This document shows positions 6,852-14,073 of a stretch of DNA of 44,470 nt, piece after piece. Numbering within the stretch: the stretch's first letter is position 1; each line of letters begins with the position of its first letter. Origin of the DNA: Bacillota bacterium (GTDB lineage: Bacteria > Bacillota > Clostridia > Oscillospirales > Ruminococcaceae); NCBI GenBank assembly GCA_023458875.1, contig JAEWXO010000033.1, positions 1-44,470 of the forward strand, given 5' to 3'. The position numbers and the translations under genes were made by a program. The notes beneath the pieces are model-generated. The model saw nothing but the letters and a program-made list of their open reading frames with translations. It did no database searches and was not told where the DNA came from.

Positions 6852-7827
6852 AAGGCACCTCCACATTTGGAATCAAACCTGCTGTAAATGTTTCAAACAC
6901 ATCAAGTGACTCAGGAAGCTGAACACCGGAAAATCGCATATATTTGTCGGTATCAAGTAAACATTCGTGACCGAGGTAGGTCGGCAGGAGTAAGTCATTC
7001 ACATCTACAGAATGTCCCGCTGATTCAAGCTGTTGCATCGACTTCAAAACAAAAAGATGGCGGAAGCAATGCAAACAGGCTCCACGTTCATGAAGATTTC
7101 TCTCACGCTGGTCGATGCCTGCTGATTTCAGGATTTCTGCAAACCACGAATCCATCTGTCTGGTGGTGTAGTGGGTTCCCTGTTTTTTACCGGGGAAAAG
7201 GAATGCGTCCGGTTGATGCATAATTCCCAAAGCTAAACAATAACGTTCCAGAATTGCAATAAGAGAGTCATGGACAGGGATTAGCCGCTCCTTAGAGAAC
7301 TTTGCTTTCTTCAAAAAAATGGTTCTGTTCTTAAAGTCGATGTCTTTACGCCGGAGAGCCATTGTCTCCTGAAGTCTGGTTCCGCAACTGTAAAGAATTC
7401 GCAAAGCCATAGGGATTTTTAACTGAAGATAGGCACTGCATGACTTTGGATTTATAGGTTTCATGTTATCAGCGTAATGAAAAATCAGAGCTACTTCCTC
7501 ATCAGAAAAAATATATGGAATGTAATCTGATTTAACTTTAGGGAGTGTTGGCAGAAATGAAGCATATCCCAGTGTATTCAGATATTTTTCAAAGCCACGC
7601 ACTACACCCAACTTTTCCTTTACCGTTTTGCTCTTTCCAGAAAGCGTTTTTGTCCAAGCCGACAGGACTTCTTCCGTCAGATTTTTTCCTTGAAATCCTG
7701 TTTGGACTAAATATTGGTCTAAAAGCACCAATGCTTTTTTGTTATTGGAGACCAGGGAATCAGAAAAAGCGGCAATTCTCAAATCAATATATGCTTTCAT
7801 TTCCTGAGCAAGAGAACTGTTAAACAT
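6838..7827 (-). CDS. ritB: RIT tyrosine recombinase B
   Basis: Phage-integrase-family recombinase, about 329 aa, second gene of the trio. Catalytic residues are present: Arg in YSCGTRLQETMAL, Lys in FLKKAKFSKERLIPV, His/Arg in HCFRHLFVL, His in YLGHECLLDT and Tyr in DKYMRFSG. A longer loop than usual (SAGHSVDVNDLLLP) separates the HxxR box from the GH box. It ends in an acidic PYEEE tail. The start at 7827 (MFNSSLAQEM) has AGGAGG 9 nt upstream; ATGs further upstream lie on or before that site. It overlaps ritA by 8 nt (ATGTTTAA). Confidence 0.85.
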   Translation of the reverse strand: MFNSSLAQEMKAYIDLRIAAFSDSLVSNNKKALVLLDQYLVQTGFQGKNLTEEVLSAWTKTLSGKSKTVKEKLGVVRGFEKYLNTLGYASFLPTLPKVKSDYIPYIFSDEEVALIFHYADNMKPINPKSCSAYLQLKIPMALRILYSCGTRLQETMALRRKDIDFKNRTIFLKKAKFSKERLIPVHDSLIAILERYCLALGIMHQPDAFLFPGKKQGTHYTTRQMDSWFAEILKSAGIDQRERNLHERGACLHCFRHLFVLKSMQQLESAGHSVDVNDLLLPTYLGHECLLDTDKYMRFSGVQLPESLDVFETFTAGLIPNVEVPYEEE

Positions 7828-9064
7828 GGCAATCATCCTCCTTCCACGAAAGGATTTTGGAAAAAATACCGCTTGGCTTTGGAGCATGGAGTGGGCACAA
7901 CCGCATATTTTCTATATCCATTCGGGCATAGTGGCGGATTGCGTGTTTCGTACCATGACCTAACACTTTACGAACAACCTCGGTTGAAACCCTGTCATTG
8001 ACCATGTTGCTTGCAATCGAGGATCTAAATGCACGGCTTCCATGCCTTTTTTCTGAAATGTTGACATCTGATTTTGCAACCAGTATTCCAACTGCCGTAT
8101 TTATCGCATAACTGTCCAGTGGTTTGTATGGAATCATAGCAGTCAGGAATACGTTTTGACAGTTCGGAACGTTCGGGCGTGCAGTTAGAATATATTCCTG
8201 CAATGCAGATTTTACCTCCGGGAATAGTTCCATTTCCCATAAATCTCCGGTTTTCTGTTGTGTGAAGTGTATCCTGTTATTCTCAAAATCAAGGTTTTTA
8301 AACAACAGAGCGGAAATATCACGGGAACGGATACCATAGCGGGATAGTAATAAAAGAATCGCATAATTTCTGACACCGACTGCCGCGCTGCAATCAACGG
8401 AATCCTCGATAACGGCAACTTCTTCCTGCGTATACACGGTTGGTTGTGGAGAATATTTTTTTCGGTTCACAATCAGCTTGGAAAAGTCTCTTTGAATTTG
8501 TCCGCTTTCAAACAGATAGCGTAGAAATGGACCAACTCTTTCCCAATAACGAAGATAGCCGAGCTGTAGAAATGCAGATTGAATCAGTTCTCCGTTCATA
8601 CTTTGCAGGCATTGACATCCGAGCATTTCCAAGTTTTTTAAAAATCGACTGCAAATCCACCGCTTATAGTGGAGCGTGGTGTCCTTGTTCCCATTGTGAC
8701 GACAGTGCAAAATGAATGAATCCAAGGCATTTGATAGACTAGCTGGCAATTCAACAGGCACTGTCTTATCAGCCCACAAGGCTTCTTCGCCATCAAGCCC
8801 CTGATACAGTCGATTTAGCTTATCCACAATTATTTTTGCTCGTGAAACTCTGGAATCACAGACTTTTAGCGTTTCTCTGCAATAGTGTATCAGGTTTTCT
8901 CCAATCTCCGGCGAATACTCATCCATGCTGTTAGCGTTCATGTAACTGGTAAACGCCCGAAGAATGAAATCCATGTCCTTAACAGTACTTTCGCTGTAGG
9001 ATGCGGACTTAAACAGTTCTTGTAAATGAGCTGTTAAGTCGCTGAATTTTTTGCAATTATCCAT
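7820..9064 (-). CDS. ritA: RIT tyrosine recombinase A
   Basis: First and largest recombinase of the trio, about 414 aa. An N-terminal core-binding domain is followed by a catalytic domain with Arg in RYGIRSRDIS, Lys in TQQKTGDLW, the second Arg in GSRAFRSSIAS, His in VLGHGTKHAIRHY and Tyr in RHYARMD. In the HxxR box the expected His is replaced by Arg (RAFR), a departure tolerated in some family members. The start at 9064 (MDNCKKFSD) has GAGGAGG 7-8 nt upstream. The frame is open further upstream but has no ribosome site there. A -10 box (TATAAT, 9113-9108) and a TGTC-N5-GACA dyad lie in its leader. Confidence 0.85.
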   Translation of the reverse strand: MDNCKKFSDLTAHLQELFKSASYSESTVKDMDFILRAFTSYMNANSMDEYSPEIGENLIHYCRETLKVCDSRVSRAKIIVDKLNRLYQGLDGEEALWADKTVPVELPASLSNALDSFILHCRHNGNKDTTLHYKRWICSRFLKNLEMLGCQCLQSMNGELIQSAFLQLGYLRYWERVGPFLRYLFESGQIQRDFSKLIVNRKKYSPQPTVYTQEEVAVIEDSVDCSAAVGVRNYAILLLLSRYGIRSRDISALLFKNLDFENNRIHFTQQKTGDLWEMELFPEVKSALQEYILTARPNVPNCQNVFLTAMIPYKPLDSYAINTAVGILVAKSDVNISEKRHGSRAFRSSIASNMVNDRVSTEVVRKVLGHGTKHAIRHYARMDIENMRLCPLHAPKPSGIFSKILSWKEDDCHV

Positions 9065-9087
9065 TTGATAACCTCCTCTATATTTGT

Positions 9088-9113
9088 TGTCAAATCGACA
9101 CAAATTCATTATA
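9088..9113 (-). promoter_or_regulatory. -10 box and dyad upstream of ritA
   Basis: TATAAT on the minus strand (9113-9108) is followed by TGTC-AAATC-GACA (9088-9100). No good -35 is seen. The placement suggests a repressible promoter for the recombinase trio. Confidence 0.4.
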
Positions 9114-9188
9114 GGACAGACATCAAATGAATTATTGTTATTCAAGAAGTTTATTGTAAAAGCACTATTTTAAAGGAGGTTTTGTGAC

Positions 9189-11603
9189 TTATCGAATAAT
9201 GTTACTTGTCGAATTAACAAAATTATCTGACATGTCAGATAATTTTGTTGTCATAATTTTATAAAGCTGCGTATCTTTCGGGAACTTATCCACGAACGGA
9301 ATAATCACATTCCCATAAAAAATCAGCCCTTCGCCTGCACCTGAATTGGTGACATACGAGAGCTGATGAGGGGAAATATTGAGCTGTTTAGCGAGAATCT
9401 GACGGTCACCGCCAGCCTGATTTAGCATATAGATGAAGTCGGAGTTTTCAAAAATATTCTCAATTTCACGGCTTGCAAGCAAGTCCTTAACATTCTGAGT
9501 TAAGCCTGTCGGAATACCTCCCCATTTTCTGAAACGCTTCCAGATTTCACATGAATACGCCGCCGTCTGCTCCTCTTTCAAAAGCAAATGAAACTCATCA
9601 ATATAGTAGCGAGTGGATTTATGCTCCGCACGATTGACGGTAACTCTGTTCCAAACGCAGTCCTGAACAACAAGCATGCCAAGCTTTTTCAGCTGTTTAC
9701 CAAGCTCCTTGATGTCAAAACAGATAAGGCGGTTATTCATATCAACATTGGTTCTGTGATTGAAAACGTTAAGCGAGCCTGTGACATACATTTCAAGAGC
9801 TGTTGCAATTCTTTGTGCTTCGGGTTCAGGCTGTTTCAGCATGAGATCATACAAATCCTGCAAAATCGGCATTTCTGCTGTATCAGGGCTTGCAAGATAT
9901 TCCCGATAAACAAGCCTTACACATCGGTCAATAATTGTCTTTTCGATAGGCTCAAGCCCATTTTTACCGCCGACAATCAGCTCACACATGGACAGTATAA
10001 AATCTGATTTTAGTGCAAGCGGATTTTCGTCCTCTGAATAATTCAGATTAATGTCAAGTGGATTGATGAACTGACTTGAAGTTGGCGAAATCTTCACAAC
10101 CTGACCATTTAGGCGGTTTACAAGGGGAAAATACTCGGCTTCAGGGTCGCAAATGATTATATCATCTGTTGTTGTAAGAAAAGCATTCGCGATTTCTCTC
10201 TTTGCAGAAAACGACTTACCTGAACCTGGAGTACCGAGAATAAGTCCGTTCGGATTTTTAAGCTGTTTTCTGTCGCACAAAATCATATTGTTTGAAAGTG
10301 CATTCAGCCCATAATACAAAGCCTCACCCGACTGAAACAGCTCCTGTGTTGTAAATGGCACAAAAATAGCGGTGCTTGACGTTGTCAAACCACGCTTAAT
10401 TTCAATATTATTTATGCCAATCGGAACACAAGCCATGATACCATCTTCCTGCTGATAATCAAGTCTTTTCAGCTGACAATTGTATTTCTGTGCAATGCCT
10501 TGCTCCTGAAAAAGAATGTTGTCAAGCTTTCTTTTGGTATCAGCCGTATTCATAATGAGGATAGTTGCCATAAAAAGACGCTCATTTCTGCTCTGCAAAT
10601 CGTTGAGCAGATTTTTTGCTTCCTTGCCAAAGGTGTTAATGTCAGACGGCATGATGTCGATGTCATAACCGTTACGGAAAGCTTTTTTCTGTTCTTCCAT
10701 TTTCATTTTATCAAGGTCGGTGATTTTTCTCTTGACGGTCTTAATTGCCTTATTCTGGTCAATTGACTGCAAGTGAATAGAAAGCGTAATATTATGCTCA
10801 ATGTTCAGAAAATCCGCAAGAAGTCTATCGGACATTTCGCTTGCAAGTATTTGAATAAATGAAACTGACCCGAATTTCCCACTCATTTTGAAGCTGTTGC
10901 CCTTACTGAAATCAAAGGATGACGGCGCAATATAGTCCTTGACGGACAATCCCGACTGCGGGAGTAAATCCCATGAAAAATGAAGCTTTTCTCTGCCGTC
11001 GGGATTAAAGCAACGATGCATGACTGAAAGCCTTTCAATGCCGTTCATCGGCTGTGCAAGAACGCCCATGACCTTAAAATTCGAGATAATGTCCGTTTCG
11101 ATACGTTCAAGCTTAGGCTTTGCTTCCTTTATGGACTCTGCCTCAATGCCGAATGTGATATATTTGGTCTTGACAAGACCGTTATTTCCTTTGGCAAGCT
11201 GATTTTTCAGCATTTCAGAATATTCACGGCGAATGTCATTAAAATCATCATTCTGTGCGGATATCTCAAGCTGACGGTTGAACTCGTCAACGTCCACAAC
11301 CTGATTTAAAAAGGAAAGCTGAACGGTAATTGTGCTGTCAAAATAGTTGAGGAAATCACAGTAATTCTCGAAAATCGCTGTCTTATCCTCGTTTTGTGCA
11401 AGCTGATAGTTGATGTCGAAAAACTGCACCGTTTTGGTATAAAGCTTATCCGTTACCCTGCAAATACCATCCTTGAACATCTGCTGAAAAGGAATGGACT
11501 GCTGTGCGGTTCTTGGGATTTTGCCGTCGCCATTGGGACGAGCTTTTTTTACAGCTTCGGCTATCTGTTTTTTCTGCTTGCCTGATATATTTTTATTTGT
11601 CAA
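9189..11603 (-). CDS. virB4: VirB4-type conjugative transfer ATPase (CD1110 family)
   Basis: Main ATPase of the type IV secretion channel that drives ICE DNA transfer; cytoplasmic and membrane associated. 804 aa. The N-terminal half is the CagE/TrbE/VirB4 domain. Walker A GTPGSGKSFSAKRE lies near residue 457 and Walker B YYIDEFHLLL near 667, followed by GGIPTGLTQNVKDLL and the closing LIFYGNVIIPFVDKFPKDT. The start is TTG with GGAGG 7 nt upstream. The last 18 or so residues (after LYKIMTTK) are encoded by the palindrome and RIT end, so the native tail was probably replaced. A terminator-bearing cargo cassette separates it from prgI. Confidence 0.92.
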   Translation of the reverse strand: MTNKNISGKQKKQIAEAVKKARPNGDGKIPRTAQQSIPFQQMFKDGICRVTDKLYTKTVQFFDINYQLAQNEDKTAIFENYCDFLNYFDSTITVQLSFLNQVVDVDEFNRQLEISAQNDDFNDIRREYSEMLKNQLAKGNNGLVKTKYITFGIEAESIKEAKPKLERIETDIISNFKVMGVLAQPMNGIERLSVMHRCFNPDGREKLHFSWDLLPQSGLSVKDYIAPSSFDFSKGNSFKMSGKFGSVSFIQILASEMSDRLLADFLNIEHNITLSIHLQSIDQNKAIKTVKRKITDLDKMKMEEQKKAFRNGYDIDIMPSDINTFGKEAKNLLNDLQSRNERLFMATILIMNTADTKRKLDNILFQEQGIAQKYNCQLKRLDYQQEDGIMACVPIGINNIEIKRGLTTSSTAIFVPFTTQELFQSGEALYYGLNALSNNMILCDRKQLKNPNGLILGTPGSGKSFSAKREIANAFLTTTDDIIICDPEAEYFPLVNRLNGQVVKISPTSSQFINPLDINLNYSEDENPLALKSDFILSMCELIVGGKNGLEPIEKTIIDRCVRLVYREYLASPDTAEMPILQDLYDLMLKQPEPEAQRIATALEMYVTGSLNVFNHRTNVDMNNRLICFDIKELGKQLKKLGMLVVQDCVWNRVTVNRAEHKSTRYYIDEFHLLLKEEQTAAYSCEIWKRFRKWGGIPTGLTQNVKDLLASREIENIFENSDFIYMLNQAGGDRQILAKQLNISPHQLSYVTNSGAGEGLIFYGNVIIPFVDKFPKDTQLYKIMTTKLSDMSDNFVNSTSNIIR
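9194..9242 (-). repeat. RIT right terminal inverted repeat
   Basis: Read inward on the minus strand: TTATCTGA (9242-9235), GTTAATT (9218-9212), then GTAAC and TTATTC (9199-9194). It overlaps the 3' end of virB4. Confidence 0.55.
9216..9249. repeat. 34-bp perfect palindrome at the virB4 3' end
   Basis: The half-site AACAAAATTATCTGACA is followed at once by its exact reverse complement, with no spacer. It lies inside the last codons of virB4 (encoding TKLSDMSDNFV) and its left edge coincides with the GTTAATT block of the RIT right end. There is no T run, so it is not a typical terminator. It may be the RIT target or part of its end. Confidence 0.9.
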
Positions 11604-11632
11604 ATTGTTTCCTCCAATCTAAAAATAGATAG

Positions 11633-11662
11633 AAAAAAACTACGGCTGAAAAGTCGTAGTTT
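11633..11662 (-). terminator. Terminator of the 11681-12028 cargo gene
   Basis: AAACTACG (11637-11644) and CGTAGTTT (11655-11662) form a stem that on the minus strand is followed by a T run. It lies directly upstream of virB4. Confidence 0.7.
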
Positions 11663-11680
11663 CTGTTTATATTATGGTGA

Positions 11681-12028
11681 TTAAACGATATTTTCACCAA
11701 GCATAATCTTAGGCATTGTTGTTAAGCACCTATTCCAACGTTTGTAGAATTTTTCAAGTCCAAGTTTCGAAACCCTTGCGTGAACTTCCTTATTTTCGAC
11801 AACCCAATATAAAAGATAAGTTACTTTTCCAACAAATCGTGTCAATGGAATAGGCGGCTCACCAGATTTGACTGCATTAAAATCTTTTTGCCTATGAGTA
11901 CGCTTAATATATTTCACATCAATAACGCCTTCTTGTGAAAGATAAAATTCTGCAACTTCCTTCATGAGCTGTTCAATCTCATCTTGCTTTTCAATTTTGG
12001 CTTCATAAATACATATTTCATTGAACAT
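11681..12028 (-). CDS. Cargo protein, possible dimeric alpha/beta-barrel fold
   Basis: 115 aa soluble protein. The pattern is strand (CIYEAKIEK), helix (DEIEQLMKEVAEFYLSQEGV), strand (VIDVKYIKRTH), a middle loop, strand (VTYLLYWVVENKEVHARVSK) and helix (EKFYKRWNRCL). This resembles the ferredoxin-like dimeric barrel of antibiotic-biosynthesis-monooxygenase/YgiN-type proteins, but I see no catalytic signature, so a function is not assigned. Its own promoter (TTGCAG-N17-TATAAT) and a terminator frame it. AAGGCGG is the ribosome site. It therefore forms a self-contained unit inserted between prgI and virB4, genes that are normally close neighbours. Confidence 0.65.
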   Translation of the reverse strand: MFNEICIYEAKIEKQDEIEQLMKEVAEFYLSQEGVIDVKYIKRTHRQKDFNAVKSGEPPIPLTRFVGKVTYLLYWVVENKEVHARVSKLGLEKFYKRWNRCLTTMPKIMLGENIV

Positions 12029-12082
12029 GGTGATACCGCCTTAATAGTTTTGATTAAATATTGCGTGTATAGTATACATATC

Positions 12083-12111
12083 ATTATACTACACCGCTCC
12101 TCCTACTGCAA
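12083..12111 (-). promoter_or_regulatory. Sigma-A-type promoter of the cargo gene
   Basis: On the minus strand TTGCAG (12111-12106) and TATAAT (12088-12083) are 17 bp apart. The -35 box is within 3 nt of the prgI stop codon. Confidence 0.65.
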
Positions 12112-12113
12112 GC

Positions 12114-12479
12114 CTAATTGTTGATAATCTCCTTAATCTCTTCCTCCAAATCCGCCTGTCTTACCGCATACTCATAAACATTCTCCGTCTTGTAAGGACG
12201 GATTTTAGGGCGGATAAAACGGCTTTTTACCACAATTTTAACAACCTTTTCAAAAGACTGTCCGTTCTTTTCATACATTGCCGCAAGAAAAGACGGCATT
12301 GCCACCACAATAAGCAGAAGCATTGCCGCCGTGTTTCCGATTGCACCTTTGGCGAGAAAATACGTCGGTACAGCCGTAGCTGCGGCGATAGAAAAGCAGA
12401 CAAGCTGACGTTTTGTGAGATTAAACGCTACTTTTGTCTTGACCTTAGTCAAGTCTTTTGGCACCTGAACATACGGCAT
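12114..12479 (-). CDS. prgI: PrgI family inner-membrane protein of the transfer channel
   Basis: 121 aa, VirB3-like component that pairs with VirB4 at the membrane. The N-terminus carries the family pattern VQVPKDLTKVKTKVAFNLTKRQL. Two membrane helices follow at about residues 28-46 and 48-68. A cytoplasmic tail with SRFIRPKIRPYKTENVY closes the protein. GGAGG sits 9 nt upstream of the ATG. The start lies within the 3' end of the preceding gene, a 35-nt overlap that implies coupling. Length and topology are normal for the family. Confidence 0.88.
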   Translation of the reverse strand: MPYVQVPKDLTKVKTKVAFNLTKRQLVCFSIAAATAVPTYFLAKGAIGNTAAMLLLIVVAMPSFLAAMYEKNGQSFEKVVKIVVKSRFIRPKIRPYKTENVYEYAVRQADLEEEIKEIINN

Positions 12480-12846
12480 ACATAAAATCCTCCATCATCT
12501 GCTGATATGCGGGGCTTTCTTTCGGAATACTGTCAACATAACGGTAAATAAAACGCTGAAATTCATCTTCAACGAGAATGCTCATCTCCATTGTATCATC
12601 ATCCGGAAACCAGTCAGCAATAAACATTACCGCCTCATCAAATAGGCATGATGGCAGTTTTGAAAAGCTGGTTATACCAAAAGCATCATAGAAATCTATA
12701 TCAAACTGCTTTTTGCAGATATCTGATAACATTCGGTATGAAATGCTGTATGGGCTGTCAAGTGAGGCGGCAATTGTAATGTCAGCAAGCTGTTCCAGAA
12801 ATGCCTGCTGTGATTTGCTGATTGTGTTTGTACAAATTTTTCTCAT
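12445..12846 (-). CDS. Hypothetical ICE protein with ORF6C-like pattern
   Basis: 133 aa, cytoplasmic, acidic. The stretch YRMLSDICKKQFDIDFYDAF ending in LFDEAVMFIADWFPDD recalls the C-terminal ORF6C/P22_AR_C-type domain found in phage antirepressors, but the likeness is weak and I would not name it on that basis. AGGAGG lies 8 nt before the ATG. It begins 12 nt after the TrbL-like gene and overlaps prgI by 35 nt, so it is made together with the channel proteins. Confidence 0.6.
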   Translation of the reverse strand: MRKICTNTISKSQQAFLEQLADITIAASLDSPYSISYRMLSDICKKQFDIDFYDAFGITSFSKLPSCLFDEAVMFIADWFPDDDTMEMSILVEDEFQRFIYRYVDSIPKESPAYQQMMEDFMYAVCSGAKRLD

Positions 12847-12858
12847 TTAAAATTCCTC

Positions 12859-13728
12859 CTAGTGTGCATTAAAAATTGACTTTGATATGCTTGAAGTTTT
12901 GAATAGCGACATGCAGAGAATTATTGAATATGCTCCGATTTTCAGAAGCATTCCGTGCAAGTCCGTTGCATCTGCAAGCCCCTTGACAAGAGCTGCATAA
13001 ATTCCCACGATAACTATGATGAAGAACGCCTGAAATGCCAGTGCCACAAGACTTCGTATATAGTTCGTGCCTGTGTTGCCCCATTCACGATTTGTAAATG
13101 TTGCGAACGGAATCGGCGCAATAGAGCAGTACAGATAAATTTCGATCATTCGGTTTACAAGCACAACCGTCACAAGGACGGCGATTGCTTTTACCGCCAG
13201 ACTGACTATAAGTGCTTCAATCATCAACAGGAACAGTTCTCCGACATCCATAGCATCAAGCCCCGATTTGAATTGCAGATACATTGACAGAACATCAACA
13301 TTTGTGTCTTTTGAAATTGACGATGCCGACTGATTGACAACCCATTGCCCGACATCAAATATCGCCATGACAATATCAAAGGTGTGAGACAGCAGAAAAA
13401 CTGCTACACAAGCCTTGAAAATAAACTTAAAAAATGTTTCTGTTCCGATATCGTGCATGTTGTTTTTCTCGGTAATTGCCGTTATCAGCTCATAGCATAA
13501 AACAAACGTGATAATCAGTCCCGCAATCGGGATAATTACGTTGTTTGATAGGTTTTTTATCATGGTGAAGATATCTATATTCCATTCCGATGGCGTTTTT
13601 CCGACCTCTGCGGCAATTTTACCTGTGCTTGCATTCACATCATCGAAAATATTTACGAATATTCCACCACACACATCTGAAAGAAAGTCGTGTATCGCTT
13701 CTTCAATCTTATCCCAAATCTTATCCAT
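12859..13728 (-). CDS. VirB6/TrbL-like polytopic membrane protein (CD1112 family)
   Basis: 289 aa inner-membrane component of the conjugation channel. The N-terminus (DKIWDKIEEAIHDFLSDVCG) is amphipathic. At least five membrane helices follow: VIIPIAGLIITFVLCYELI, FKACVAVFLLSHTFDIVMAI, ELFLLMIEALIVSLAVKAIA with VLVTVVLVNRMIEI, AFQAFFIIVIVGIYAALV and IGAYSIILCMSLF. The motif IEIYLYCSIAPIPFATFTNR with GTNYIRSLVALAFQ is typical of this family. GGGAGG precedes the ATG. It sits between the Maff2 gene and prgI in the canonical order. No domain seems to be missing. Confidence 0.85.
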   Translation of the reverse strand: MDKIWDKIEEAIHDFLSDVCGGIFVNIFDDVNASTGKIAAEVGKTPSEWNIDIFTMIKNLSNNVIIPIAGLIITFVLCYELITAITEKNNMHDIGTETFFKFIFKACVAVFLLSHTFDIVMAIFDVGQWVVNQSASSISKDTNVDVLSMYLQFKSGLDAMDVGELFLLMIEALIVSLAVKAIAVLVTVVLVNRMIEIYLYCSIAPIPFATFTNREWGNTGTNYIRSLVALAFQAFFIIVIVGIYAALVKGLADATDLHGMLLKIGAYSIILCMSLFKTSSISKSIFNAH

Positions 13729-13764
13729 CCGATACCTCCCTTCGGTTTATTATAAAAAGCAGAA

Positions 13765-13787
13765 CGGGCCTGCATATTGCAAGCCCG
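13765..13787 (-). terminator. Hairpin between Maff2 and the TrbL-like gene
   Basis: CGGGCCTGCA and TGCAAGCCCG form a stable 9-10 bp stem downstream of Maff2. On the minus strand it is followed by TTCTGCTTTTT. It may attenuate read-through so that Maff2 is made in excess, or protect the Maff2 mRNA. Confidence 0.5.
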
Positions 13788-13807
13788 ACTGAGTTTATTC
13801 GTTTGTA

Positions 13808-14023
13808 TTAGCCAAACAAGCCAGAAAGAAGAGGAACGAGAGTTGCACCGATAAGGGCAACACCTCCGCCAGCCATAAGTTGCTTCATACCCTGTGACTT
13901 AGCACCAGGGTTATCATTACCGTAACCTTCAAGAAGATTGATTACGCCCCATACGCCAAGGCCTGCACCAAGAGCGATTACGAGTGTCTGTAAAGTTCCG
14001 ATTGCTGAATTAAAAAATTCCAT
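13808..14023 (-). CDS. Maff2 family pilin-like/VirB2-like membrane protein
   Basis: 71 aa with two hydrophobic helices. The first is TLQTLVIALGAGLGVWGVIN, the second MAGGGVALIGATLVPLLSGL, joined by a polar loop (GYGNDNPGAKSQGMKQ). This is the standard Maff2 pattern of Clostridial ICEs. Its size and two-helix shape suggest a VirB2-like channel or pilus subunit, though the role is inferred. GGAG lies about 9 nt before the ATG. A hairpin just downstream separates it from the TrbL-like gene. Confidence 0.85.
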   Translation of the reverse strand: MEFFNSAIGTLQTLVIALGAGLGVWGVINLLEGYGNDNPGAKSQGMKQLMAGGGVALIGATLVPLLSGLFG

Positions 14024-14073
14024 GTGATTTTCTCCTTTAAAATAAATATTTTTGTTTTTGGGTACAAAAAAAG

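Larger units (their letters stand above)
5689..9242 (-). mobile_element. RIT (recombinase-in-trio) element
   Basis: Three overlapping tyrosine-recombinase genes in one direction, about 3.5 kb in total, bounded by imperfect inverted repeats. This is the hallmark of RIT elements, and the sizes (about 414, 329 and 348 aa) fit RitA, RitB and RitC. Reading inward, both ends show TTATCTGA, then 16-18 nt, GTTAATT, 6 nt, AGT(T/A)AC(G/A)TTATTC. The element lies between virB4 and two small ICE genes. The right end overlaps the last codons of virB4 and a 34-bp perfect palindrome. The exact termini are inferred from the repeat match, not proven. Confidence 0.75.

Noticed and set aside
5805..9064. The recombinase trio as the ICE's own integrase set
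   Set aside because: It lies mid-way in the transfer module with its own terminal repeats, not at an ICE end, so it is better read as a nested element.
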